Below are positions 21,029-31,960 of a stretch of 64,000 bases of DNA, in pieces. Source of the DNA: Luidia sarsii (lineage: Eukaryota > Echinodermata > Asteroidea > Paxillosida > Luidiidae); assembly GCA_949987565.1 (NCBI GenBank), contig OX465115.1, positions 5,669,870 through 5,733,869 on the forward strand, read 5' to 3'. Position 1 is the stretch's first letter, and the number at the start of each line of letters is the position of its first letter. The translations under genes and the position numbers were made by a program. A model generated the notes under the pieces. The model worked only from the letters and a program-made list of their open reading frames with translations. It searched no databases and was not told where the DNA came from.

Positions 21029-24000
21029 ATGCCTGGGCTTCTGGATCGGCCAAAACTTACACAGGCCATGGCTGCCGCCCTCAAGCATCACATCCTCAAA
21101 GAACGAGAACGTAAACGGCAAGGTATCTACTATCTAGCTCATTCCAACACCAAGTGTCACCTGAATGCTTCTTATTACAGTCAACACGCCCTCAGCACAC
21201 TGTCGACACCTTTAAACCACGTTCAGAGTAACGTGATACAGCCATGAATTACTCTGAAGGATGACATACTGGCTTAACAACCATTGGTTAGGCATTTGGG
21301 AATGCATCATGTTTAATTTACAGAAATTATTTCTCTCCATGGAAGTGCGAAAGGACTTTTTTAGGAGCCTACCACGTTCCTGTTGAGCGTTCCATACCTT
21401 TGTTTTATGCCTCTTATCCAGTATTTTGAAGGTGTTGACGGTACGAGTTGTGTTGACGGTAATTGACCCCACCTAAGTGACATTGGCATTTGATATTTTG
21501 AAACAATGTGTACTTGGCAATTGGCCAAAATGTGAAGAATAATGAAGGTTATTGTTGTTTTTACTCACTGGTTACTTGAAAACTATGATTAAAAATGATG
21601 ACGGCCAGAGCATACTGGTCGAAACGTCGAGTTACCGCTCAGGTTCTTTTCAGAACCACACCTCTTCCTTTAAGAGACCTTATACATGGTGTCACCGCAA
21701 ACCTTCCTATATTAATAAGTCCATCATTAGTTAGTTGTGATAGGCCGTATGGTGTCTGTGCATCGCTCAATGACTTGCAATTGATCGCAAGTTGTGATGA
21801 GCTTGGTTAAATCAACCACAAGTCACTCTGACTCGTGTTGCTGGTACAATTTGTTCCACAGAGGAGGAGGAAGCGGATAAGGCCATTGAGAGGAAGAGAG
21901 AGGAGGCGGAACGACTGCGCAAGAAGGCTGAGGCTGAATCACTCTCCCTGGAGGAGACCAAGGACCAGGTAGTGCACGGCCGCCATTGCATTTGGATACT
22001 GAGATTTGAATTGTGGCCAGAGTTGAGTCAGTCCTATGGTAGGAGACACTTTCAGCACAGCAGGAGAGGGCATTAGATAGAGGCAGGGTTTTCTGGCCCG
22101 CCTCACACTTTTAACGGACCACCTCAGTGGCCGATTTCACTAACGCTTTGTGGTCATCGCCAACGCCAACATTGATTTGCTAAGTCTGAAGTCCATCGCA
22201 CACCAATCACTAAGTTGCAATGGATTTCAGATTTAGCGATCGCTTTCGGCGTTTACGATGATCGCAAAGCATTGGTGTCCCTTGGGGTTTACATGTGAAA
22301 TAATGTAAACATCTAATCATGGTTGGCAACCCAGTTTAACCGTATCCCCCTCACTGTTAGCCTAACTCTATCCTGCTGATCCCAACAGTATCCAACAAGC
22401 ATGAAAGTGTGTAGCCTGCTGATCTCAACACAACAGTGGATATTGCTGGGTTCAGCAGGGTCCTGCGATGATGGTAATGTTGCAGTAACTTTGCATACGA
22501 TGCCAGCCCCAACAAAATCCAACTGTATTGTACAGTGTTGATCCCAACAAAGACTAACACTCAAGTAACAGACAATTGCTAGGCCTTTTGTTTTGGGACT
22601 TTTCTTTTATGCCTTTTCTCTTGAGCCTTTTCTCTTGGGCCTTTTCTTTGGGGTCTTTCCCTTTAGGCCCTTTCTGTTGGGCCTTTTCTTTTTAGATTTT
22701 TCGACTGTATTCATTGTGTGGCTGCCTCTGCCCCATAACATTAACACCAGACCAGACAACCATGCTGATCCCAACAATCCTCAACACAGTTTTTTTTAGT
22801 ACTGTACACTGCTGAACCCAACAGAGGACAACAGGTCCCAAAATGTTTTGGCTTCTGTTGGAGTCAGACAAATCTTGCATGATTAGCAGATATTCAGAAC
22901 TATGCATTAAGACATAAGCCCTTAGTCTCCGCATTGACCACCTCATTCTTGAAAAGAGGTCGTGAACACGATATCGGAGAAAGCGCTCTCCAAATGTTAA
23001 ACCTTTAGAATTCTTTTTTCCCTCGGCGCCTCAAGATCAAGTCTATGGAGGAGAAGCTGAAATCCCTTCAGACGGACAAGCACGAACTCTTCCTGCAGCT
23101 GAAGAAAGTGCTGAATGAAGACGAGAACCGGAGACGTCAACACGTCAAAGAGAAGAGGTAAGGCATCCGAGTTCATTCAGTGCAGTGTTATTCCATGTTC
23201 CCACTTACTGCGCAGTGCCAATAGTTCCTGTTCCTGTAGTAGCGGAGGACCGAGCAAGTTGACATAAACGTCATGCCTGCGACAAGTCTGAGAAGTGTGA
23301 ATGTTGCACATTTTTCCCAAAAAGGATTGATCATGCATTTCAAAACAAACAAATCCTATCCCTAAGGCTTTGTTTCCTACCTTTGATAAAAAAATGAACT
23401 TGTTACCTCTGAAGGAAGTCCCTGACATTGGGCTACTGGTGCCCGATATCACCTGTAAACTTTCATGGGACAAGTATATACATGGTATTGCTAAAAAAGC
23501 CTCCCAATGCATAGGTTGTCTGGTAGTGCACGGCACTACCTCCCGCCTATACCGCTGTTCCCTATTTATACAAGTCTACAATTTGTTCTGTCATGGAGTA
23601 CTGCAGCCATTTCTGGGCGGGGGTTCCATCCTGTCATCTAGGCCTGCCAGACAGAATCCAGCGGTGTGTGTCTAATTTGGTTGGTCCTGGTTCAGCCTCT
23701 TCCTGAGAACCTCTATCTCACCGTCGCTCTGTGGCCTCCCTGGCCCTATTCTACAGATATCATCCTGTTATGATCAAAATATCCACAAATCGTTGAGCCC
23801 AAACCCCTGTGTGCTGGTTGATACGATCCTCACACGTCTTCTTCTCCTTTCTGATCTTACAGTGAGTTGATGGTTGCCATGGGACACCACCAGTACCACC
23901 CAGCCATGCATATGCCCGGACCGCACATGATTGTCCCAGGTACAACGATCGGGAGCAAACTGTGTAGAGCTGCTCAAGCCAGGAGCTCTAACGTATTTCC

Positions 24001-27000
24001 ATTTGAAAAATGGCAAAGAAACTTTGAATGGATCGGGACCCGAGATCTCTGGTTTTGCGTACCAGTACTGTTACTATCTGAGCTATCTAGCCCTTGAATG
24101 TCAGCCTTCCAAAATAGTCAACTAATGTTTGCCAGCCGAAATAGTTAACTAATCTTTACTGGGGTCAAGTAATATTTACCAGGGTCAACTAATATTTACC
24201 AGGGTCAACTAATATTTACCAGGGTCAACTTATCTTTGCCGGGGTTAACTAATATTTACCAGGGTCAACTAATATTTACCAGGGTCAACTAATATTTACA
24301 AGGGTCAACTAATATTTACCAGGGTCAACTAATATTTACCAGGGTCAACTGATCTTTGCCAGGGTCAACTAATATTTACAAGGGTCAACTAATATTTACC
24401 AGGGTCAACTAATATTTACCAGGGTCAACTGATCTTTGCCGGGGTCAATTAATATTTACCAGGGTCAACTAATATTTACCAGGGTCAACTAATATTTACA
24501 AGGGTCAACTAATATTTACCAGGGTGAACTAATATTTACCAGGGTCAACTGATCTTTGCTGGGGTCAACTAATATTTACAGGGTCAAACTAATATTTACG
24601 AGGGTCAACTGATCTTTGCCGGGGGTCAACTAATCTTTGCCGAGGTCAACTAATCTTTGCCGGGGTCAACTAATCTTTGCCTCTGTCTGAGGCCGCTACC
24701 CCGGCCTCTGACCACGTTTTGTAGTCTAGTCAGTGGCTTAAAGTTTTTCACATCTGATTCTGTCATTGTCTGTTTGGTCAACAGGTGCTCATATGCAAGG
24801 GCGGCCGGCCATGCTGGATAAAAGCCACATGTTCCGCCCTGCTGCCCAGCCAACAACTCAAGGTGCCCACGTAAGTCCAATCCCTTCCCTCTTCTTAACC
24901 TGTCACGTGCCGCTCAACTGATCCAAGTCATTCCCTTTCTGGGTGTTGAGGACATGTGGTCGAATAGTCCATAGGCCTTCATCCACAGCTTCTCTCTGCT
25001 CAGACAGATAGCATCATCTCAGTGACCACGCAATTCTAGATTTGATTGGCTTTTTCCCTGTTGCCTTTCGGATGCAAACAACAATTTGTTACAAAAATTG
25101 TAAGACTTAANNNNNNNNNNNNNNNNNNNNNNNNNNNNNNNNNNNNNNNNNNNNNNNNNNNNNNNNNNNNNNNNNNNNNNNNNNNNNNNNNNNNNNNNNN
25201 NNNNNNNNNNNNNNNNNNNNNNNNNNNNNNNNNNNNNNNNNNNNNNNNNNNNNNNNNNNNNNNNNNNNNNNNNNNNNNNNNNNNNNNNNNNNNNNNNNNN
25301 NNNNNNNNNNGAGTAGTGAGGCCTTGTGTTTGTCGACATTCATAAACAAACGAATCAAATCACACTTTGTGTCCATGGCTGTGCCCAGGTCACCAGGCCT
25401 ACACCACGTCCCAGGCCAGCTCCACCTACCAGGCCAGCAGTGCCTACCCACCAGGCCAGCAGGCCGTCCACGCCGCCGGCTATGCGGCCAGCGGCCAGCA
25501 GACGGGCGCCGGCAAGTACCAGTCCCGAGAGTCGGCCTTCAGCTCCTACCCGAATCCATTCATCCCGCAGCAAACTCCCCCGGCCTACCAGGCCCAGCCT
25601 CACCGTAAGTCCACTGTCCACTGCTTTGTTATATCCTAGTGGGAAGATGCACAGGCATGCAACTTGTCCGCGGATCCGCGGATTTCCGCGTTTTATTTAA
25701 TTCGGCCATTAAAAATAAATAAAAAAATCAAAGTCATAAGTTGTCACAAACCACTCAGAATGCACCACAGAGCATCTAGAATCCAAAATTTTCCCGGGCC
25801 CTTAAGCAGGCCCCAAACCACACACCGTAAGGGCTTCGCTCTTCGCGCTCGCAGTTTCATTCGGACATTTTCCTGTTTTTTTACAATTCAAGAGTTGCAT
25901 GCCTGGATGCAGGGTGAGACACATGTCATTGCCGATGGGATGTACGACTTCTGGAAATTTCTGGATATCCAGAAATGGCGTAATTTTATTTTATTTTGTT
26001 TTATGTCAAACAGGTATCTCAAACTGCTCATTTTTATCTGTTAAAACTCTAAAAACTGTAGGACACCTACACCCCTGCCGTGAATTTCTTGGTTGTGTAA
26101 GCGCTCACTCACAGTCGCATCACTCGGTCGCGTAAGCGCTCATTTGCAGTCGCACAATTTATTAGCCTTCGGTGATTTTCAGGAAATGACTTTGTCGGTG
26201 ACTTACATCCCTGCTCTACATACGAAAGACGTACAGCTATGGGTCATTACAGTCAGTGAACAGTGTTCAACATGTTGTTGTCACTCCAGGCTACCTCCAC
26301 GGCGGTCAGCCCACCTCTGCGTCCAGCATAGCCGTCCACCAGCAGCAAGCCGTGGATCCAGCGGTCAAACCCGGCGCCTACGGAGATGACCAGGCCCACT
26401 ACCAGCACAAAGTCCAGGGACAGGTGAGCATGAGCTGACCAGTGGCAAGACCTTGGCTATAGACCGATTGCCAGGGCTGGAAATATCCACTAGACCGTGG
26501 ACCGAGTCTAGTGATTTCAGCGTCGGTCTAGTGCAGAGTGTGACTGCACTGGACCGGCTGTCTAGTGGTTTTTTTTTTCTTGCACCATGAAGAAAATGGC
26601 ACTCAAATACTGTACATTATATAACTTTGAATTTGACCTGTACAAGCAAACGGCATTCTTTTCTTATTTATGACACAGATCTTGTAAAAATAGTTCAGGT
26701 CCAGTCATAGTCTTCAGTTACTAGTCCTGTTGTCTTTTCTGAAATACAAGCCCTGATTGCGCGAACAATGTTTACAAGCCATCACGTGGTGGGTATGTTT
26801 GCATCTCAATTGGTGTAGAACAGGAGTGGAAATTTCCTATTGCATTTGTGTGAATCCTTGTTGGTTGACAAACTTGACCTTTTTGGTGTGTTTTTCTTTC
26901 CACCGCAGCATGTGAGGCAGATTGCAAGTGCCCATCCCCAGGCTCTCCATGCACAGCAAGCGTTGCTGACCCAGTCGCAGGTGCAACCACAGGTACACCT

Positions 27001-28302
27001 GCAGGCGCAGCAAGGAAAGGTACAAAGAACTTTCCCCAAAAAATAAAGGAAAAAACTTACTTTTAAACAGTTTTTGAAAACTTTGATTGGACTGGGACTT
27101 GAACCTGAGACCTCTGGTTTTGCGTACCAGCGCTCTTACCCTCTGAGCTATCCAGGCCTTAGATGGTGGCCTTCCCTAATAGTCAACTAGTCTTTGACAC
27201 ACCAGCGCTCTTACCCTCTGAGCTATCCAGGCCTTAGATGGCAGCCTTTTCAAATAATAATCAACTAATCCTTGTCAGGATGGGGGCACTAGTCGGATAA
27301 GAGATTAAGCATGTGTGCTTTGAGAGCACATATTAAATCTTAAATCGTAACCAGCCCTTCGGTTCTTCCCAGATTCGCAACACGACACTGCAAGCTATTC
27401 TTGATTTGCTACCTCCACCATCAATAGACTTTGTTTGTATGATTTCTTACAGCCCAATATCCCTTCATCGTACACGCCACGGAGGAAGCCTGAGTCTCCC
27501 ATTTACCAGCACAAGAAGCCCCCACAGCATCAGCCAAGCCAACCACAGCCCCATGGAGTAAGTCGGGCAAACTGGTCGACAGATCCTCACTCAGAACCCA
27601 TCCGTTTTCCTTTCAAAGCATGTGTGCCAAGTTACTAGAGTGTCCGCAACATTTCGATACTAGATCTGCTTTTGATAGAGGCTGTTGATAGCAGGTTTCT
27701 TTGGCAGAAGTCCTTCAAGAGATTCTTAAATTGTCAAATATCATTAGACAGCCCTTCCCCTTAAAGCCCCTACACAACATGGGTAAGATCGAAAAACAGA
27801 AATGTCCACAGATTTACATGAAACTTATACAGTTTGAAGATGGTTATGGTAGAAACCTCGCACTGAAATATTTCTGCCTTAAAATTTTGTATTTTGAGAG
27901 AAAAGAGCAAACGAAATTGTTTACATCTCACCGAGATGTAAATATTTTTAGGAACAGTACGGCGTTCAATGCTGCATTTTCGCGAAACAAATGAAGCGGC
28001 TTTCACGATTTTCTCGAGTCTCGGTTGGTAGATTGAGCTGAAATTTTCACAGGTGTGCTATTTCATGCATATGTTGGATCAGACAACGTATGGATGCTAT
28101 TCTTTGACCTCGACCAATGTTGTGTAGGGGCTTTAAGGATAGTGCAATTATTGGTGTTTGAACTCTGATTTGCTGTTTGTGTTTAACTCTCTGCCTGCAG
28201 GCAAACTACCAGAGCCCACAGCAGGCACAGAGACATGGAAGTTACTCTTCCTCTCAGAGCCAGCATCAGCAGGGAAGCAGTAGGTACTACTCTGGCATGT
28301 GA
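21029..28302 (+). CDS. GPS2: G protein pathway suppressor 2, ten visible exons, one possibly lost in the N gap
   Basis: Nuclear/cytosolic subunit of the NCoR/SMRT-HDAC3-TBL1 corepressor complex, also an inhibitor of Ubc13 signalling in vertebrates. Exons: 21029-21122, 21862-21968, 23036-23157, 23863-23939, 24785-24870, 25389-25604, 26290-26423, 26909-27019, 27453-27557, 28201-28302. The first three encode MPGLLDRPKLTQAMAAALKH, a Glu/Lys/Arg-rich coiled coil and EEKLKSLQTDKHELFLQLKK, matching the conserved corepressor-binding half. Later exons are Gln/Tyr/Pro/His-rich (AYTTSQASSTYQASSAYPPG; HPQALHAQQALL), as in human GPS2. At least 384 codons are visible against 327 in human. Exon 5 ends in phase 0 but exon 6 needs one carried base, so a small exon is probably missing at 25111-25310. 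Introns carry a LINE relic, SINEs, a minisatellite and a MITE. Confidence 0.93.
21595..21820 (+). repeat. Two dispersed repeats in GPS2 intron 1
   Basis: 21595-21720 carries CGCTCAGGTTCTTTTCAGAA and ATGGTGTCACCGCAAACCTT, half of the nested hairpin at 15824. 21720-21820 matches 7620-7720 (GATTG/CAATTGATCGCAAGTTG). The abutment suggests one inserted next to the other. Confidence 0.6.
22130..22275. repeat. Inverted repeat, GPS2 intron 2
   Basis: TTCACTAACGCTTTGTGGTC with ATCGCC is mirrored by GATGATCGCAAAGCATTGG. Inner segments (GGATTTCAGATTTAGCGATC versus GATTTGCTAAGTCTGAAGTCC) also pair, making the whole unit foldable. Downstream, 22320-22830 has several TGATCCCAACA motifs and 22560-22700 has degenerate GGGCCTTTTCT repeats. 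Confidence 0.6.
23390..23780 (+). pseudogene. Degenerate non-LTR retrotransposon reverse-transcriptase C-terminus
   Basis: Translated fragments in three frames spell the end of a Jockey/CR1-type reverse transcriptase: LSWDKYIHGIAKKASQCIGC, then ARHYLPP, then MEYCSHFWAGVP, DRIQRCVSNLVGPG and PLSHRRSVASLALFYRYH. At least two frameshifts and an in-frame stop break it. It sits in GPS2 intron 3, same orientation as the gene, and ends about 80 bases before exon 4. Only the terminal ~130 residues are present, typical of 5'-truncated LINE insertions. Confidence 0.8.
23998..24140 (-). repeat. tRNA-derived SINE (family A), source of the adjacent minisatellite
   Basis: On the minus strand: box A TAGATAGCTCAGATAG, then ACTGGTACGCAAAACCAGAG and a degraded box B (GGGTCCCGATCC). 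The SINE leader at its right edge, TAGTCAACTAATGTTTGCC on the plus strand, runs directly into the 20-bp array. Confidence 0.7.
24116..24680 (+). repeat. 20-bp minisatellite, about 28 units, GPS2 intron 4
   Basis: The unit AGGGTCAACTAATATTTACC is repeated with few changes. Variant units with GATCTTTGCC appear at irregular intervals (24231, 24351, 24431, 24551 and in the last four units), giving a hint of higher-order structure. The left end merges with the leader of a SINE-A copy. Confidence 0.93.
25111..25310. other. Assembly gap (200 N)
   Basis: Exactly 200 unknown bases between GPS2 exons 5 and 6. The round length suggests a gap whose size was estimated or set by convention. Confidence 0.99.
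25935..26200. repeat. Dispersed ~270-bp element, copy 2, GPS2 intron 6
   Basis: It parallels 4225-4500: GATGTACGACTTCTGGAAAT, ATCTCAAACTGCTCATTTTT, CCTACACCCCTGCCGTGAAT, CGCTCACTCACAGTCGCA and ATTAGCCTTCGGTGATTTTC. A 40-base unit with AAGCGCTCA is doubled in this copy. Confidence 0.65.
26480..26575 (+). repeat. CTAG-type repeat, GPS2 intron 7
   Basis: AAATATCCACTAGACCGTGG and ACCGAGTCTAGTGATTTCAG match 10855-10893. GGTCTAGTGCAGAG and CTGCACTGGACC are mutually inverted, so the unit can fold. Confidence 0.6.
27050..27290 (-). repeat. tRNA-derived SINE (family A) with duplicated head, GPS2 intron 8
   Basis: Minus strand: leader, then GGATAGCTCAGAGGGTAAGA (box A 27140-27150), GCGCTGGTACGCAAAACCAG, and GAGGTCTCAGGTTCAAGTCC (box B 27095-27105), then tail GACTGGACTGG-type sequence. 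A second box A head lies at 27200-27240 with its own leader. This is the best-preserved copy in the window. Confidence 0.8.
27761..28136. repeat. TTAA-flanked MITE, copy 1, GPS2 intron 9
   Basis: TTAA precedes and follows an element with termini AGCCCCTACACAACAT and ATGTTGTGTAGGGGCT, a perfect 16-bp inverted pair. The 368-bp interior has no coding frame. It is shared with 30470-30813 and 49661-50044. TTAA target sites are typical of piggyBac- and Kolobok-type transposases; which one moved it cannot be told. Confidence 0.8.
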
Positions 28303-28319
28303 TGCAGCCTGGACCAGAG

Positions 28320-28900
28320 GGAAAGACCAACTCCTCCTCCTCCTCCTCCTTAAGCTGTTCCTCCTCCATCATTCTCTTCCACCTCCCTCCTTCTCGCCCT
28401 CCTTCTCTTCCTCCTCTTCCTCCTCTTACTCCTCTTGCTCGATTCTATTCTTCCTTCTCATCCTTCCCTCTCTTATATCACCTCCCCCTCTCCATGTCCC
28501 TTTCCTCCTCCATTCTTCTCTTCCACCTCCCTCTTCCTCCTCTTCCTCCTTTTCCTCCTCTTTCTCCTCTTCCTACTCTTCCTCCTCTTCCTCTTCCTCT
28601 TCCTCTTCCTCCTGTTCCTCCTCTTCCTCCTCTTCCTCTTCTTCCTCCTCTTCCTCCTCTTCCTCCTCTTCCTCCTCTTCCTCCTCTTCCTCCTCTTCCT
28701 CCTCTTACTCTTCCTCCTCTTCCTCCTCTTCATCCTCCTCCCTCTTCCTCCCCTTTCTCCATCCTATTCTTCCTCTTCATCCTCCTTTCTTCTCTTCCAT
28801 CACTACCTCCTCCTGCACTGTCCTCCTCTTTCCCCTCCTCCACCTGTGTTCTTTATTCACCACCTCTTCCTTCTCAGTCTGCTGCAGTTCCTAATCCACC
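28320..28900 (+). repeat. (TCC/TTCCTC)n homopyrimidine tract after the GPS2 stop
   Basis: Starting 18 bases after the stop codon, more than 500 bases are almost purely C and T, mostly TCCTCTTCC permutations. It is probably transcribed as the start of the GPS2 3' UTR. The large open frames here encode only Leu/Ser/Pro runs. Confidence 0.93.
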
Positions 28901-29215
28901 TCCTCATCATCCTCCTCTCCTCTCTATCGGGCAATCTGAAGACAGTAAAGAACAAACGCTATGCACCTCCTTGTTCCAAACCAAGGTTTACATGTATGCA
29001 CTGGCTCTGGTTCAACCTTTGGAATCCATTTCAAAGTGAAGTGCGTCAAACCAGAGTTTTTTGACAACCATATTCAGATGGCTATTCTGTTTTATCTATG
29101 ACCACAACAATGCACCAGGCAGCCCTTCATTGTTCATGACCACCACATAGGTTTTTTTTAACAATGTGCCATTTTCAAAACTCCCTGAAGACTCGGGAAC
29201 AATAATCACCTTTGA

Positions 29216-29221
29216 AATAAA
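29216..29221 (+). terminator. Candidate GPS2 polyadenylation signal (AATAAA)
   Basis: AATAAA in TTTGAAATAAATCAAAAAT, about 0.9 kb after the stop codon and just before the 68-bp minisatellite. It is the first good hexamer I find downstream. Confidence 0.4.
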
Positions 29222-29242
29222 TCAAAAATAGTACACTATAAA

Positions 29243-29697
29243 GGAGGAAATCTGGTAGGCAGACCAGGGTGAGATCAAAGGGAAGGGCAAGCATTAGGGA
29301 AGGGATCAAAGGAGGAAAGCTGGTAGACAGACCAGGATGAGATCAAAGGGAAGGGCAAGCAGTAGGGAAGGGATCTAAGGAGGAAAGCTGGTAGACAGAC
29401 CAGAGTGAGATCAAAGGGAAGGGCAAGCATTAGGGAAGGGATCAAAGGAGGAAAGCTGGTAGACAGACCAGGGAAAGATCAAAGGGAAGGGCAAGCAGTA
29501 GGGAAGGGATCTAAGGAGGAAAGCTGGTAGACAGACCAGAGTGAGATCAAAGGGAAAGGCAAGCAATAGGGAAGGGATCTAAGGAGGAAAGCTGGCATAC
29601 AGACCAGGGCGAGATCAAAGGGAAGGGCAAGCAGTAGGGAAGGGATCAAAGGAGGAAAGCTGGAAGACAGACCAGGGGAAGATCAAAGGCAAGGGCA
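29243..29697 (+). repeat. 68-bp minisatellite, about 6.7 units
   Basis: GGAGGAAA(G/T)CTGG starts at 29243, 29311, 29379, 29447, 29515, 29583 and 29651, an exact 68-base period. Each unit contains AGATCAAAGGGAAGGGCAAG and TAGGGAAGGGATC. Units alternate between GCATTAGG and GCAGTAGG, suggesting two-unit duplication steps. Confidence 0.95.
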
Positions 29698-30469
29698 ATT
29701 GAATTTGTTTCAAGTGGGGTAAGCGCAGAATTTCATGACTAATGTCCTGTAAGCAACAAATAAGAACGGTCCAGATCACATTGAAACATCCGGCCCTGAG
29801 ATATTTTAAAAGAAAAATGGTGACGTTAGCAAGAAATGTGCTTTAACAGGTCCCACAAACATGTTGTCAAGGCTGTATGTCCACCCTGTACCTTTAATGC
29901 CATCAAGTCAACACGATAGGCAAGTAATTTTGAGCGCAATATTTAACTCTAGCAGCCTTTATAAATTACCCCAAATAGACCGGATTCCTGACACTATCCG
30001 AATTAAAACAATTACTATTCCCAGTGAAACTGAAGTATTAACGATTACATCCAAACTGCTTCTTCCCAAACTTTTCTGTCTCATTTTCCAAATTTGTACG
30101 GTTGTTGGCCAACTTTTGCCTTGTATTTTTTGTTTCTTGTGTAAAAAAAAAACCTATGGATGTATCCATAACATCTGAGTTTTGTAAAAGTATTTGTAAC
30201 TTTTTTTTGTAAAAGTGCACATTAATATTGACTGTCATGAGATTAATAAAAAGAAGTATGATTATATCATGCATAACAATTGAATATTGAAGAATTTGAC
30301 TTGTAAAATGTTTCCATGTACATGCAACTTTTAAAAGCAATGTTGTCATCATGCACTTGACATTGAGAATGATCTCTTGCCAAAGTTGACAAGTATGAAT
30401 AAAGGACCAAAAATACAGATCAAATTCAGTTCCAATTATGAAAATTGAAATAAGTGCATTTCCACATGT

Positions 30470-30813
30470 TTAAAGCCCCTACACAACATTGATAAGATCG
30501 AAAAACAGAAATGTTTGCAGATTGACATGAAACTTATACAGTTTGAAGAAGGTTATAGTAGAAACCTCACTGAAATGCTTCTGCCTAAAATGTTTTATTT
30601 TGGGAGAAATGAGTAAAAGGAATAGTTTATGTCTCACCGAGATCTAAACTATTTTTCGGAACAGGACGGCGTTGAATGCTGCATTTTCGCAAAACGATTT
30701 TCAAAAGACTCAGTTGGCGGATTGAGCTGAAATGTTCACAGGTGTGCTATTTCATGCATATGTTGGATCAGACAACGTAAAGGATGCTATTCTTTGACCT
30801 CGACCAATGTTGT
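30470..30813. repeat. TTAA MITE, copy 2, right end lost
   Basis: TTAAAGCCCCTACACAACAT at the left and the same interior (GAAACTTATACAGTTTGAAG; GGTGTGCTATTTCATGCATA) as copy 1. After ACCAATGTTGT the terminus is replaced by unrelated sequence. Confidence 0.8.
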
Positions 30814-31521
30814 CCAAATAGTACGTATCATAGGTACAACGATTTTTAGACCTGTTTTACAACCCCCCTGATAATTGTTTTGTAAGTCCAGGAAATTAGA
30901 ATAAACCTAAAAAAATTAACGATATAATTATTTTTTCCGTCCATCAGGACCTTTTTCAAAGGCCGAAAACCGAAAAAATGCATTTTGAGGAATCTTTTTT
31001 CTCCTTTCACGAAATAGCTCCGCTTAGCCAGTCAATTCAGTCGACTTCATTCCGGACGTTTGCTCCAAAACCTGCCGGACTTTGGCGAAGATTTGGTCGC
31101 TTTCGGTCGAGCAAAAAAATAATGTCTGCTTTTATCGTGCACCAACCGCCCGAACAATGGCAATAGGCGAGTGTGTTGCAAAACTCAACCCCCCCCCCCC
31201 GAAAAAAAAAAAAAAATTAAAAAGAGGGCCCGAAATCAAAACCTGTAAATGTTCAACTTCTATTGAAAGCATTTCAGCAATTGCTCAAAAAAGTTTGTTG
31301 GTCTTTCCAACTTTTTTTTTTCTGTCACGCTGTTGTTTGACCGTTTGACCGTGGACGGAAATCCGAGGTTAATCAAATCAGCAGCCAGTGCGCCGTATGG
31401 GAACTCACTTGCAACCAATTATTTCCGGATATTTTTTTTTCAGTGTGTGTGATTGCTCGAATTAATGGCCGGTCCACCCATGGTGGCATTGTGAACGCAT
31501 TACTCGATTAAATTTCATAAG

Positions 31522-31612
31522 TTAGAGGGCCTGACGAGTCGACCATGGCAGGACCTTTCTCCAAAGGCCTTTGCGCAAGGTCCTGCGAGGATCAAAACGT
31601 CAGGCCCTCTAA
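31522..31612. repeat. R1 foldback hairpin
   Basis: TTAGAGGGCCTGACGAGTCG and GCAGGACCTT (left arm to 31557) pair with AAGGTCCTGC and AAAACGTCAGGCCCTCTAA (right arm from 31577). About 20 bases separate the arms. This is the clearest complete palindromic copy of the family. Confidence 0.85.
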
Positions 31613-31960
31613 TTTAGTCACTGAGCAGTTTGCCAAAGATTCCTGTATTTACTTCAATTAAATTTCGCTCGAAGGATACAACAGAAATGTTGCCAACTGT
31701 TTGCAGACTCAAAAAAACAACAAATGCACATCTCGTATATCTCGTAGAGCTGACGACTACATCGATCCTTGCAGGACTTGCTTCGGGGGAAAGTCCCTAA
31801 TCGGATCGGAACCCTAGACTCGATTATTTTTTGAGAATTGAATTTCTCATCAAAAAACAAAAACAACGATAAGTTGGTCAGTATTAACAATGATGGTGTA
31901 AATGTTTCCTCGCCGTCATTTTGGGGTTAAAAAAAAGTTAGAAAGTCAAGCGAGCCTTGA

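Noticed and set aside
24116..24680. CRISPR-like array
   Set aside because: The 20-bp units are directly contiguous with no spacers, and the context is an animal intron; it is a minisatellite.
28235..29064. Long Ser/Leu/Pro open frames after the GPS2 stop
   Set aside because: They are produced by the TCC-type microsatellite, which is open in all three frames.
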